Source: Lutibacter sp. HS1-25 (GTDB lineage Bacteria > Bacteroidota > Bacteroidia > Flavobacteriales > Flavobacteriaceae). From it: a DNA stretch of 39,782 bases. Location of the stretch: NCBI RefSeq assembly GCF_004121075.1, contig NZ_RHLN01000093.1:1793-41574 (forward strand). Direction: 5' to 3'. The notes under the pieces were generated by a model that saw only the letters and a list, made by a program, of their open reading frames with translations, did no database searches and had not been told where the DNA came from. Every line of letters begins with the position of its first letter. The stretch's first letter is position 1. This document shows positions 19,480-27,760 of the stretch, piece after piece. Position numbers and translations under genes: made by a program.

Positions 19480-20089
19480 CTTTTTTATCTTTTTTATTAT
19501 CTGAATTTTTTAAATATTTTTTTATCCAATTTGGAATAGTTTCTTGATGTTCAGCTTCAATTTTTCCATAATATTTTACTGAAGAAAGACTATGAATTTT
19601 TCCGTGAGGCACTTCCTGATGACAAGTCCAACATTTTCTTTCTGTTCGATTTTCTAAATGATTTTCCACCATTCCACTCAATCGACCATCGGTAACTTGA
19701 TTTTCGTGACAGCGAACACAGTTTGCTTGAACTACTTCAACACCTGCCTCTTTCATTCTAATTACTTCAGGCTCTCCGCGCATTGTAAAAACTGAAGAAT
19801 GGTAAAAACCATCTTTTGCTTTAAACAAATACTTTTTAAAAACGTTGTCTTGTGGTACGTGGCAATCGTTACAACTTGCCCATTCTCTGTGCGAACTGTT
19901 TTGCCAAGTGGCATATTGCGGTGTCATTACATGGCAGTTGGCGCAAGTTTTTGGATCATCGGATAAATATGAAATGGCCTTAGATTCAACCATTGCATAC
20001 ATTCCTAGTCCGCAAATTGCTCCCAGCAAAATAATCACTGGCAATCGCCATTCTTTTGGAGGAATTAAAAATTGAACAATTTTTTTCAT
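19472..20089 (-). CDS. nrfH: Cytochrome c nitrite reductase small subunit (NapC/NirT family quinol dehydrogenase)
   Basis: 205 residues. One N-terminal membrane helix (about 15-34) anchors four haem c groups: CANCH 49-53, CNDCH 73-77, CVRCH 124-128 and CWTCH 153-157. 'CHVMTPQYATW' after the first haem is typical of NrfH, where Met next to the first haem motif is an unusual ligand. NrfH takes electrons from menaquinol and passes them to NrfA, forming the membrane-bound NrfHA complex. The tail is very Lys/Asp-rich ('KNSDNKKDKKDE') and is encoded over the nrfA start. The gene begins 13 bases after the stop of the upstream porin-like gene, so all three are one operon. Confidence 0.96.
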   Translation of the reverse strand: MKKIVQFLIPPKEWRLPVIILLGAICGLGMYAMVESKAISYLSDDPKTCANCHVMTPQYATWQNSSHREWASCNDCHVPQDNVFKKYLFKAKDGFYHSSVFTMRGEPEVIRMKEAGVEVVQANCVRCHENQVTDGRLSGMVENHLENRTERKCWTCHQEVPHGKIHSLSSVKYYGKIEAEHQETIPNWIKKYLKNSDNKKDKKDE

Positions 20090-20102
20090 AATTGGTTTTA
20101 AA

Positions 20103-21350
20103 TTATTTACTAGTAAATATCGTAGGATTTATGGTAAGCATTAACCACGCCCAGTTATTTATATTACCATCGTAATTATTTTTAAGAGCTTCCATACCTT
20201 CAGCTGCAAACATTTGAGAATATCCAGCACTTACACTAACATCTTTTGCAAAGTTGTAATTGTAAACCAAATCAACCTCTGTACCCAATTGTTTATCAAC
20301 ACCATCAGCAATCATAGCGTAAGAAGTAAAGTTATGAATATTACCTGATAAAACCGATTTTTCTCCTAATTTAACATTTGCACCTATAAAAGCATCTATT
20401 AAACCTGTACTGTTTAGGTGATTTCCAACATAAAAATAATCCATCAAACCATTAAATTTATGATTGGTTCCGTAAAAAGGATTGAATGCATTGTTTTTTG
20501 TAGGGTCTGAATTATCGTAAGAATTACCAGAAATAACTTCAAAACCTGCACCTAAATTCCATTTAGATGATGCTTTGTAGTTTAAATTTAAACCCACTAA
20601 ATAAGCGCTTAAGTTTTTATCAGCAACATCTTTACCACCTTGGTAATAAAAACTTCCTGTTGCATTAAAGCTGTCTGTAAATTTATATTTTAGATGCGTT
20701 CCGTAAGTTTGACTGTAACGTACTTCATCATTTTTAGGTTCAACCAAATCAATAAACTGTAAACCGTTGTTTAAAAATAAGAAACTAGCTTCAAAATTGT
20801 TCCATTTTTTGTTAAACCAAGCGTATTGTAAAGCTTTGTAATTATTTGGAACAGTGTAAGTATTTCCTTCAACTAATTCTGCATTTTGGTTAAATGCCAA
20901 ACCAAGATCTAATTTAAAAGTTTTTCCAAATTTTAAAAGAACTGCATCATGGCTTCTTGCTTGTTGTGCCCAACCAACATTACCAAACATACGTGAATCA
21001 TCATAAACAATTTCCTGACGACCAGCTTTAACTTTTACTCCGTCAAAATTTACAATTCCATAAGCTTGGTGAATTGCCAAACCATTTTTATCACTTACAT
21101 TTAATTGAGATACATCTCCCCAAACTCTTATATCCTGAATTCCAACAAAAAAGCTATACTTTTCTGTTGCGTATTCCATATTTATTCTGGTACGCTGAGA
21201 AGTAAACAAAGCAACATCAACATCTGAAGAGTTCAAAGTTTTAAAACCATTTCTCAACTCAGTTCTTGGCCTAAATTCACCACTTAAGGTAAATTGAGCA
21301 AAAGTTTGTGTTGCAATTAAAACAATTACAAAGAATATTAATTTTTTCAT
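20103..21350 (-). CDS. Outer-membrane porin-like protein, alginate-export family
   Basis: 415 residues with signal peptide MKKLIFFVIVLIATQTFA, then beta-barrel-type strands throughout. The start 'LSGEFRPRTELRNG' and the stretch 'KAGRQEIVYDDSRMFGNVGW' are characteristic of the alginate-export/porin-like family. In many Bacteroidota such barrels sit beside nrfHA. As the first gene of the nrf operon it likely lets nitrite or another small anion through the outer membrane; that substrate is an inference from context, and alginate transport is not implied. The C-terminus ends in a strand ('WLMLTINPTIFTSK') without a terminal Phe. Confidence 0.8.
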   Translation of the reverse strand: MKKLIFFVIVLIATQTFAQFTLSGEFRPRTELRNGFKTLNSSDVDVALFTSQRTRINMEYATEKYSFFVGIQDIRVWGDVSQLNVSDKNGLAIHQAYGIVNFDGVKVKAGRQEIVYDDSRMFGNVGWAQQARSHDAVLLKFGKTFKLDLGLAFNQNAELVEGNTYTVPNNYKALQYAWFNKKWNNFEASFLFLNNGLQFIDLVEPKNDEVRYSQTYGTHLKYKFTDSFNATGSFYYQGGKDVADKNLSAYLVGLNLNYKASSKWNLGAGFEVISGNSYDNSDPTKNNAFNPFYGTNHKFNGLMDYFYVGNHLNSTGLIDAFIGANVKLGEKSVLSGNIHNFTSYAMIADGVDKQLGTEVDLVYNYNFAKDVSVSAGYSQMFAAEGMEALKNNYDGNINNWAWLMLTINPTIFTSK

Positions 21351-21380
21351 TTAATTTTAAAGTTTATGTTAGTTTGGGTG

Positions 21381-21388
21381 CAAAAATT
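21381..21388 (-). promoter_or_regulatory. Candidate -7 box (AATTTTTG) of nrf operon
   Basis: The minus strand reads AATTTTTG, one mismatch from TAnnTTTG, 31-38 bases upstream of the first nrf-operon gene. If transcription starts near 21377, the FNR-like palindrome is centred near -40.5, the usual spot for an activator that touches RNA polymerase. The weak -7 box fits an activator-dependent promoter. Confidence 0.4.
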
Positions 21389-21411
21389 GTGAAAATTTTG
21401 TTAAAAAACAA

Positions 21412-21423
21412 TGATTTAAATCA
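21412..21423. promoter_or_regulatory. FNR/CRP-type palindrome TGATTTAAATCA upstream of nrf operon
   Basis: A perfect 12-bp palindrome, TGAT-N4-ATCA, matching the core of the FNR site TTGAT-N4-ATCAA but without the outer T and A. It is 62 bases upstream of the first gene of the nrf operon. Regulation of nitrite ammonification by Crp/Fnr-family proteins under low oxygen is well known; which regulator acts here is an inference. Confidence 0.55.
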
Positions 21424-21486
21424 GTTATTGAGATATCTTTATCTTTTTTTATTTTGAAGTTATATAAAACACTACATATCAAACTA

Positions 21487-22524
21487 TTAAGGCGCTGGAT
21501 TTGGCTGAAGCTTTTGAATCTCATCAATCTTAATCAATGTTTCTTTAGAAAGAATTACGTTTATACTACCAATGTTTTCTTTTAATTGTTCCATTTTAGT
21601 AGCACCTATTACATTACCCGTTAAAAAAGGTTGTTGATTTACAAATGCCAATGAAAGCTGCGTTAAAGAAATATTTAATTCTTGCGCTAACTCTAAATAT
21701 TTTTGAGTTAAAAAATATGACTGTTGGTTGTTATAACGATTGTATTGAGGAAACAATTTTAACCTCGATTCTTTTGGCATTTTACCTTTTAAATACTTTC
21801 CTGTAAGCACCCCAAATGCCAAAGGAGAATAAGCCATTAAACCAACATTTTCTCGCATACAAACTTCAGATAAATTAATTTCGAACAAACGATTTAATAA
21901 CGAATATGGATTTTGAATGGTTTTACAGCGTGTTAAATTATTGTATTTACTTTCGGTTAAATGTCGCATTAAACCCCAAGAGGTCTCGTTTGAAACACCA
22001 TAATGTCTAATTTTACCTTCTTTTACCAATGCGTCTAGAGTTTCAATAACTTCTTTAAAATTATCTACCCAAGCATCATTAGAATTGTGAACATAATTAA
22101 GTTTTCCAAAAGTATTGGTAATTCGTTCTGGCCAATGCAGTTGATACACATCAATATAATCGGTTTGTAAACGTTGTAAACTTTTATCTAAAGCCTCTAA
22201 AATTGCAGGTTTTGAAAAGCCTAAATTATCACGTACATAACTAAAAAAATCGCTAGGCCCAGTTACTTTTGACGCTACAACTAGGTTTTCTCTTTTTTGA
22301 TGTTTTAACCAAGAACCAATACATTTTTCTGAATTTCCCTGGGTTTCTTTACTTGGTGGCACCGAGTACATTTCAGCAGTGTCAATAAAATTAACACCTT
22401 GTTCAACAGCATAGTTTAATTGTTCATGCGCTTCTTGTTCGGTATTTTGTTGACCAAAAGTCATGGTGCCTAAACAAATTTTACTAACGTTGATATTGGT
22501 ATTTGGAATGTTGCTGTATTTCAT
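21487..22524 (-). CDS. tas: Aldo/keto reductase, Tas-like
   Basis: 345 residues, a single aldo/keto reductase TIM barrel that uses NADPH. The catalytic tetrad is visible as Asp48 and Tyr53 ('FIDTAEMYSVPP'), Lys86 ('VVASKVTGPS') and the His of 'YQLHWPER'. The motif 'LGTMTFGQQNTEQEAHEQL' and the insertion 'PPSKETQGNSEKCIGSWL' match E. coli Tas closely. Its true substrate is unknown; Tas was named for a phenotype in tyrosine-requiring strains. It stands alone on the minus strand downstream of pgk, separated by the pgk terminator. Confidence 0.88.
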   Translation of the reverse strand: MKYSNIPNTNINVSKICLGTMTFGQQNTEQEAHEQLNYAVEQGVNFIDTAEMYSVPPSKETQGNSEKCIGSWLKHQKRENLVVASKVTGPSDFFSYVRDNLGFSKPAILEALDKSLQRLQTDYIDVYQLHWPERITNTFGKLNYVHNSNDAWVDNFKEVIETLDALVKEGKIRHYGVSNETSWGLMRHLTESKYNNLTRCKTIQNPYSLLNRLFEINLSEVCMRENVGLMAYSPLAFGVLTGKYLKGKMPKESRLKLFPQYNRYNNQQSYFLTQKYLELAQELNISLTQLSLAFVNQQPFLTGNVIGATKMEQLKENIGSINVILSKETLIKIDEIQKLQPNPAP

Positions 22525-22624
22525 AATAATTAGTTGTTGGTTTTTGGAATAGGATTGTGAAATTTAAAAACCTGAAAACTAAAATAAGAAATTGAATTGA
22601 TTAAACCCTTTGTATTTTTGAAAA

Positions 22625-22660
22625 AAAAACCATTTTCTAAATGCATAGAAAATGGTTTTT
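22625..22660 (-). terminator. Rho-independent terminator of pgk
   Basis: A perfect 15-bp stem pairs 22625-22639 with 22646-22660 around a 6-base loop. Read on the minus strand it ends in nine T residues (complement of 22621-22629). It lies 58 bases after the pgk stop. Confidence 0.85.
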
Positions 22661-22673
22661 ATATTATGATGAG

Positions 22674-22694
22674 ATGCTGAAACAAGTTCAGCAT
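22674..22694. repeat. REP-like palindrome between pgk and its terminator
   Basis: ATGCTGAA (22674-22681) and TTCAGCAT (22687-22694) form a perfect 8-bp stem around ACAAG. The surrounding GATGCTGAA..TTCAGCATGACG wording is, from memory, a dispersed palindrome in many Flavobacteriia and other bacteria. It lies 24 bases after the pgk stop. A genome-wide count would confirm it. Confidence 0.55.
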
Positions 22695-22717
22695 GACGTT
22701 CTTTTTTAGGGTAAAGC

Positions 22718-23905
22718 TTATTTTAAGATAGCTTCAATTCCTGGTAAAACTTTACCTTCAAGACTTTCTAGCATTGCTCCACCACCTGTAGATACATAAC
22801 TTACTTTGTCTTCAAAACCAAATTGTTTTACTGCAGCTACAGAATCTCCACCACCTACTAGTGAGAAAGTTCCGTTTTTAGTAGCTTTTGCGATTGAGTT
22901 TCCTAATTCAATTGTACCATTTGCAAAGCTTTCCATTTCAAAAACACCCAATGGACCATTCCATAAAATTGTTTTACATTGGTTAACAACTTTATCAAAC
23001 AATTCAACTGATTTTGGACCTGCATCAAGACCTTGCCAACCATCAGGAATACTATTGATATCGCAAATTTGTGTATTTGCATCGTTGCTAAAAGCATCGG
23101 CTGCAACAACATCAACAGGAATATGAACTGTAACTCCTTTAGCTTTAGCTTGTTTTAAAATATCCAAAGCCAATTCTTGTTTGTCATCTTCACAAATAGA
23201 ATTTCCTATTTTTCCACCTAATGCTTTAACAAAAGTAAAACTCATACCACCACCAATAATTAAATGGTCTACTTTGTCTAAAATATTTTCAATAATAGTA
23301 ATTTTTGAAGATACTTTTGAACCTCCTAAAACAGCTAAAACAGGTTTTTCACCTTCTTCTAATATTTTTTTAAGACTGATAATTTCTTGTGCCAATAAAG
23401 CTCCAAAACATTTAGCTTCTGGAAAAAATTGTGCAACTATTGTTGTTGAAGCATGTGCGCGGTGTGCAGTACCAAATGCATCATTTACGTATACATCACC
23501 TAATTTTGCTAATTTTTGAGCAAAAGCCACATCACCTTTTTCTTCTTCAGCATAAAAACGTAAGTTTTCTAATAATAAAACTTCGCCCATTTTTAAATCT
23601 GCAACTGCTGCTTCTGCAACTTCTCCAACACAATCAGTAGCAAATTTCACACTTACTCCAATTATTTCAGAAACTGTTTCAACAATATGTTTTAATGAAT
23701 ATTTTTCTTCAACGCCTTTTGGTCTTCCCAAGTGAGACATTAAAATAACCGCACCACCATCTTCTAAAATTTTGATAATTGTTGGTTTTGCAGCTTCAAT
23801 TCTTGTAGTATCTGTTACTTTAAAATTTTCGTCTAAAGGAACATTAAAATCTACACGAATTATTGCTTTTTTACCTTTAAAATCTATGTCTTGTATTGTT
23901 TTCAT
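22718..23905 (-). CDS. pgk: Phosphoglycerate kinase
   Basis: 395 residues, the usual bacterial length. It moves a phosphate between 1,3-bisphosphoglycerate and ADP in glycolysis (EC 2.7.2.3) in the cytoplasm. The family signature '[15 protein letters not shown]' is at 12-26. The substrate-binding '[12 protein letters not shown]' is near 54-65, '[16 protein letters not shown]' follows, and the nucleotide-binding Gly-rich stretch '[14 protein letters not shown]' lies near the C-terminus. It is transcribed alone with a -7 box (23927-23934), a REP-like palindrome and a terminator. Confidence 0.98.
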   Translation of the reverse strand: MKTIQDIDFKGKKAIIRVDFNVPLDENFKVTDTTRIEAAKPTIIKILEDGGAVILMSHLGRPKGVEEKYSLKHIVETVSEIIGVSVKFATDCVGEVAEAAVADLKMGEVLLLENLRFYAEEEKGDVAFAQKLAKLGDVYVNDAFGTAHRAHASTTIVAQFFPEAKCFGALLAQEIISLKKILEEGEKPVLAVLGGSKVSSKITIIENILDKVDHLIIGGGMSFTFVKALGGKIGNSICEDDKQELALDILKQAKAKGVTVHIPVDVVAADAFSNDANTQICDINSIPDGWQGLDAGPKSVELFDKVVNQCKTILWNGPLGVFEMESFANGTIELGNSIAKATKNGTFSLVGGGDSVAAVKQFGFEDKVSYVSTGGGAMLESLEGKVLPGIEAILK

Positions 23906-23926
23906 CTTGATAATTAATTAGATGTA

Positions 23927-23934
23927 CAAATATA
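23927..23934 (-). promoter_or_regulatory. -7 box TATATTTG of pgk
   Basis: The minus strand reads TATATTTG, an exact TAnnTTTG match, 22-29 bases upstream of the pgk ATG. No clear -33 TTTG at the usual spacing. Confidence 0.55.
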
Positions 23935-24065
23935 ATTTAATTTAACAGAACTCTTCTAGTTTTTTACGAAAGCGATTTCAAAATTTTTTAATTTTATTTT
24001 GTGTTAGTGTAAATTTACACGTTAGGTCTTTCAACAACCTAGCAACTATACACTTAAATAAAAAA

Positions 24066-25607
24066 TTACAAATCAAACTTAATGCCTTGCGCTAGCGGTA
24101 GTTTGGTTGTATAATTGATTGTATTTGTTTGTCTGCGCATATAAATTTTCCAGGCATCAGAACCAGATTCTCTACCGCCTCCAGTTTCTTTTTCACCTCC
24201 AAAAGCACCACCAATTTCGGCACCTGACGTTCCAATATTTACATTTGCAATTCCACAGTCTGAACCTGCCTGCGATAAAAACAATTCGGCTTCACGTAAA
24301 TTATTTGTCATTATGGCCGATGAAAGTCCTTGTACAACACCATTTTGCATTTCAATGGCATTTTCTAGTCCGCCAGTATATTTTAGCAAATATAAAATAG
24401 GCGCAAAAGTTTCATTTTGAACAATTTCGAAATGATTTTCAGCCTCAGCAATGGCTGGCTTTACATAACAACCACTTTCATAACCTTTACCACTTAAAAC
24501 ACCACCTTCAACAATTAGATTTCCTCCTTGTTCAACCACTTTTTGCAAAGCATTTTGGTACATTTTTACAGCACCTTTGTCAATTAATGGTCCCATATGA
24601 TTGTTTTCATCTAACGGATTTCCAATGCGCAATTGTTTGTAAGCATCTATCAATGTATTTTTTACCAAATCGTATTTAGACTCATGAACAATCAATCTTC
24701 TGGTTGAAGTACAACGCTGACCAGCAGTACCAACCGCTCCAAAAACAGCCCCAATAATGCTAATTTTAATATCGGCATCTGGTGTAATAATTATGGCATT
24801 GTTTCCACCCAATTCTAAAAGTGATTTTCCCAAACGTTCAGCCACTGTTTTTGCGACAATTTTACCCATTTTAATAGATCCTGTTGCTGAAATTAACGAA
24901 ATACGTTTGTCAGCCGTCATCAATTCACCCACTTTATAATCGCCATTTATAATGCATGAAATTCCTTCTGGTAGGTTGTTTTCTTTTAAAATTTTAGCAA
25001 TAATTTGTTGACAAGCAATGCTACACAAAGGTGCTTTTTCTGAAGCTTTCCAAATACAAACATCGCCGCTAATCCAAGCAAGTGCGGTATTCCAACTCCA
25101 AACAGCTACAGGAAAATTAAATGCTGAAATAATGCCAACAATGCCAAGTGGATGGTATTGTTCGTACATTCTATGTCCGGGACGTTCAGAGTGCATAGTT
25201 AAACCGTGTAACTGACGCGATAAGCCAACTGCAAAATCGCAGATATCTATCATTTCTTGCACTTCGCCCAAACCTTCTTGCAGTGATTTCCCCATTTCGT
25301 AAGAAACCAATTCGCCCAAAGGTTGTTTTAACTCACGCAATTTATTTCCAAACAAACGAACAATTTCACCACGTTGAGGCGCAGGTACCAAACGCCAAAT
25401 TTTAAAAGCATTTTGAGCAGCTTCAATTACTTTTTTATAATCTTCTTTTGAAGTTGAAACTACTGTGCCTATTAATTTTCCATCTACAGGCGAATAGGAG
25501 TCGATATTTGTGCCGTTTCCAAAAGAATTTACTCCTGTTGACGTTCCGAAATTGATTGTTTTAACCTCTAATTTTTCTAATGTTTTATTGATGTTTGTTG
25601 ATAACAT
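24066..25607 (-). CDS. Aldehyde dehydrogenase, ALDH7/antiquitin type (probable aminoadipate-semialdehyde dehydrogenase)
   Basis: 513 residues, a full-length NAD-dependent aldehyde dehydrogenase. The catalytic Cys299 is in 'GTAGQRCTSTRRL' and the general-base Glu265 is in 'LLELGGNNAIII'. 'AFNFPVAVWSWNTALAW' and 'SGAEIGGAFGGEKETGGGRESGSD' are features of the ALDH7 group, whose members oxidise L-2-aminoadipate semialdehyde (or its cyclic form) in lysine breakdown. The family call is firm; the lysine-pathway substrate is an inference, as no other lysine gene is nearby. It is a single gene with a -7 box at 25633-25640. Confidence 0.88.
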   Translation of the reverse strand: MLSTNINKTLEKLEVKTINFGTSTGVNSFGNGTNIDSYSPVDGKLIGTVVSTSKEDYKKVIEAAQNAFKIWRLVPAPQRGEIVRLFGNKLRELKQPLGELVSYEMGKSLQEGLGEVQEMIDICDFAVGLSRQLHGLTMHSERPGHRMYEQYHPLGIVGIISAFNFPVAVWSWNTALAWISGDVCIWKASEKAPLCSIACQQIIAKILKENNLPEGISCIINGDYKVGELMTADKRISLISATGSIKMGKIVAKTVAERLGKSLLELGGNNAIIITPDADIKISIIGAVFGAVGTAGQRCTSTRRLIVHESKYDLVKNTLIDAYKQLRIGNPLDENNHMGPLIDKGAVKMYQNALQKVVEQGGNLIVEGGVLSGKGYESGCYVKPAIAEAENHFEIVQNETFAPILYLLKYTGGLENAIEMQNGVVQGLSSAIMTNNLREAELFLSQAGSDCGIANVNIGTSGAEIGGAFGGEKETGGGRESGSDAWKIYMRRQTNTINYTTKLPLAQGIKFDL

Positions 25608-25632
25608 AAGGCGGTTGTTTTTTGAAAGTACT

Positions 25633-25640
25633 CAAAGCTA
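25633..25640 (-). promoter_or_regulatory. -7 box TAGCTTTG of the aldehyde dehydrogenase gene
   Basis: The minus strand reads TAGCTTTG, an exact TAnnTTTG match, 26-33 bases upstream of the ATG at 25607. The -33 element is not clear. Confidence 0.5.
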
Positions 25641-25767
25641 CGAATTATCAATTAAAATAGTTGAAAAGTTTAAAGTTTAAATGGTGTAATGGTGGCTGAT
25701 ATTTTAATTGAAAGATTCAAAATATTAAAATCGCCCTAACGGTTAAAATTGAACAATTGAAATGCGT

Positions 25768-25861
25768 TAAGGATTGCAGCGGCATCCTTTTTTACAATGT
25801 AACGATAGTGGAATTGCAAAAAAGATATAGCGGAAAGCCTGACCCGCAGGGGAACGCCCGT
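25768..25861. repeat. Interspersed intergenic element, flavobacterial type
   Basis: A GC-richer patch in an AT-rich gap. It starts with a small hairpin AAGGAT (25769-25774) / ATCCTT (25784-25789) around TGCAGCGGC, followed by a T-run. It ends with GATATAGCGGAAAGCCTGAC and CCGCAGGGGAACGCCCG. I recall this wording as a dispersed intergenic element in flavobacterial genomes; that is memory, not a search. With the heptamer repeat next to it, it fills most of the 25608-25908 gap. Confidence 0.5.
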
Positions 25862-25871
25862 ATAAAGTCAA

Positions 25872-25898
25872 AAGTTGTAAGTTGTAAGTTGTAAGTTG
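25872..25898. repeat. Heptanucleotide microsatellite (AAGTTGT)3.9
   Basis: The unit AAGTTGT repeats at 25872, 25879 and 25886, with a 6-base partial copy at 25893-25898. It begins 11 bases after the stop of the minus-strand barrel gene (25909). Related to the AGTTAGT repeat at 17813. Confidence 0.8.
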
Positions 25899-25908
25899 AA
25901 ATAATTTA

Positions 25909-27120
25909 CTAAAACTTATAATTAATACCTGTGTAAACACCTAAGTAATAAGACTGTATGTTTCCTGAGTTTTTAGAAAAAGTACTTGTTTGCACTTTTA
26001 ACATGGGAGAAATATTGATAAATAAATTGCGGTACAAGGAGTAATCTACGTCTAAACCTATGTTACCACTAAAGTTTAACGGTCTTAAATTATTGGAATT
26101 TCCGAGGCTTTGCGTAAAAGAATTTGTTTCAATAAAAACTTCGTCTCTATTTAAAACCAAGGTACTAAAACCACCAACCAAATTTACGCCAACTTTACCT
26201 TCGGTAACATTGTATTTAATTTCAACAGGTATTTCTATATAACCAAAATCTTGGTTTAACCTTCCTTCGCTTTCATTGATAAAATTGTTTCCTTGTTTTG
26301 GTAAATTAGCTTCATTTTTAGCCAAAATTGGAATGCTAGAAATATTAGACAAACTAACAATAGAAACGCCTGGCGTTAAATAAACATCGTTTGTTTTATG
26401 GCCTAAATTAATCATGTTTACACCCGATTGCACTGAAAATTTACTGCTTAATTCATAAATTAATTTAACCCCATAAGAATAGGAAGTACCTCCAGATGTT
26501 TGGTTGTTGTTAAATTGAGCGTCGGCACCAGAACCATTACCAAAAGAATTGAAATAAATAGGTGCAAAAATAGTGGCTATGGTAAATTTACTGTTGGCAA
26601 TAACTGGTTTTTCAACCGTATTTTTTTCAAAACCTGTAAATGGAACATTGCCCGATTCGACCATTAAAAATTCATTAAACTTATGGTTTGTGGCTGTTAA
26701 TTTATCTTTATTTTCAGGAGAATTTTCTTCCTTTACGGTTAAGTCAGGCGTTTTTTTTTCTGAATTTAATTTAATTATTTGCGTTTTTTTCTTGGCTACT
26801 AAATTTGTAGTTGTTTGATTGGCATCCGTTTTTTTAGCAGACAAATTTTTATTTTCACCGGTATTTAAACTGGTATTTTTTTTAGGATGAAAATTTTTAG
26901 AAAGGTTGTTTTGTGGAATTAAATAAATAGTACCTATACTAAAAAACAATACCAACAAGGCTGCAACACTTGATATTTTAGCCCAAAACGAAAAACGATT
27001 GTTTTTTGAATTACCAGAAAGTTTTTTATCAATTTCAGCCCACGAATTTTTAAGTGGAAAAACTTCGTAATCCTTTAAATTCTCTTGAAATACTCTATCT
27101 ATATTTTTTAATTCTCTCAC
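25909..27120 (-). CDS. Putative dual membrane-spanning anti-sigma factor (inner-membrane helix plus C-terminal outer-membrane barrel)
   Basis: 403 residues without an N-terminal signal peptide. Residues 1-46 are a charged cytoplasmic segment ('MRELKNIDRVFQENLKDYEV', 'SWAEIDKKL'). Residues about 47-69 are one membrane helix. Residues about 70-160 are a Lys/Asn/Thr-rich, disordered-looking stretch that could cross the periplasm. Residues about 175-403 are beta-strand-rich and end in 'GVYTGINYKF', with the terminal Phe typical of outer-membrane barrels. It starts 15 bases after the ECF sigma stop, so the two form one operon. This layout matches the Dma type reported in Bacteroides, in which one protein links the outer membrane to a sigma factor. 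The sigma-binding role is inferred from layout and context. The alternative is a plain barrel with an odd N-terminus. Confidence 0.7.
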   Translation of the reverse strand: MRELKNIDRVFQENLKDYEVFPLKNSWAEIDKKLSGNSKNNRFSFWAKISSVAALLVLFFSIGTIYLIPQNNLSKNFHPKKNTSLNTGENKNLSAKKTDANQTTTNLVAKKKTQIIKLNSEKKTPDLTVKEENSPENKDKLTATNHKFNEFLMVESGNVPFTGFEKNTVEKPVIANSKFTIATIFAPIYFNSFGNGSGADAQFNNNQTSGGTSYSYGVKLIYELSSKFSVQSGVNMINLGHKTNDVYLTPGVSIVSLSNISSIPILAKNEANLPKQGNNFINESEGRLNQDFGYIEIPVEIKYNVTEGKVGVNLVGGFSTLVLNRDEVFIETNSFTQSLGNSNNLRPLNFSGNIGLDVDYSLYRNLFINISPMLKVQTSTFSKNSGNIQSYYLGVYTGINYKF

Positions 27121-27135
27121 TTTAGCCTATTTTTC

Positions 27136-27672
27136 TTAAATAGATTGTTGTCCTTGCTGATGGGCTTCAATTTTTTGCTTTAAAATAAATCTTGCTCGGG
27201 CTAAATTAGATTTAGAGGTGCCCTCTGCAATTTGCATCATTTTAGAAATTTCTTTGTGAGAGTAGCCGTCTAATACATAAAGGTTAAAAACCATTCGGTA
27301 CCTGTCTGGCAAACTCTGAATTAGATTTAATAAAAAATCCAATGAAATTTCTTCGTCATCAATGTCAACAATCACTTCATCAGGAATCTCTTCCGTAACA
27401 ATATTTAACACGGTTTTGTTTCTATATTTTAGCAAAACAGTGTTAATCATAACGCGTTTCATCCAGCCTTCAAACGATCCATTAAATTTAAACTGCCCAA
27501 TTTTTTCAAAAATAGTTACAAATCCATCTTGAAAATTGTCTTGAGCCTCTTGTTTATTTTTAGAATATTTAAGACATACTGAAAACAACTTACCAGCAAA
27601 AAGTTGGTAAATTTCTTCTTGTGCCTTTCGATCGTTATTCGCACATTTTTTTATGAGCTTTTTTAAACTCAA
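27136..27672 (-). CDS. ECF-type RNA polymerase sigma factor
   Basis: 178 residues. Region 2 spans about 15-85 ('FSVCLKYSKNKQEAQDNFQDGFVTIFEKIGQF', 'GSFEGWMKRVMINTVLLKYRN') and region 4 about 110-165 ('LIQSLPDRYRMVFNLYVLDGYSHKEISKMM' with the helix-turn-helix 'AEGTSKSNLARAR'). An acidic linker ('EEIPDEVIVDIDDEEISLD') joins them. There is no C-terminal extra domain. The start is TTG: no in-frame ATG or other start lies between the upstream stop and this codon. It is followed after 15 bases by the barrel-type partner, which likely controls it. It directs polymerase to a stress- or envelope-specific promoter set not identified here. Confidence 0.9.
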   Translation of the reverse strand: MSLKKLIKKCANNDRKAQEEIYQLFAGKLFSVCLKYSKNKQEAQDNFQDGFVTIFEKIGQFKFNGSFEGWMKRVMINTVLLKYRNKTVLNIVTEEIPDEVIVDIDDEEISLDFLLNLIQSLPDRYRMVFNLYVLDGYSHKEISKMMQIAEGTSKSNLARARFILKQKIEAHQQGQQSI

Positions 27673-27734
27673 ATTATTGCGTTTTAATTGTTAATAAGAT
27701 GCCTAAAAGAATAATAGGTTGCGTAAATTTACAT

Positions 27735-27742
27735 TACTTTTG
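27735..27742 (+). promoter_or_regulatory. -7 box TACTTTTG; fixes start of the LuxE-like gene at 27761
   Basis: Exact TAnnTTTG match 19-26 bases upstream of the ATG at 27761. It lies inside the longer frame that would start with TTG at 27719, so that extension (MRKFTLLLLSFPIF) is probably untranslated. TTG lies 13 bases upstream, too close for a standard -33 box. Confidence 0.5.
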
Positions 27743-27760
27743 CTAAGTTTCCCAATTTTT

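Noticed and set aside
20103..21350. True alginate export system
   Set aside because: Only the barrel family matches; no alginate synthesis genes are near, and the operon partners are nitrite reductase subunits.
27719..27760. 14-residue TTG-started extension of the LuxE-like protein
   Set aside because: It contains the likely -7 box TACTTTTG and the ATG at 27761 gives a natural N-terminus.
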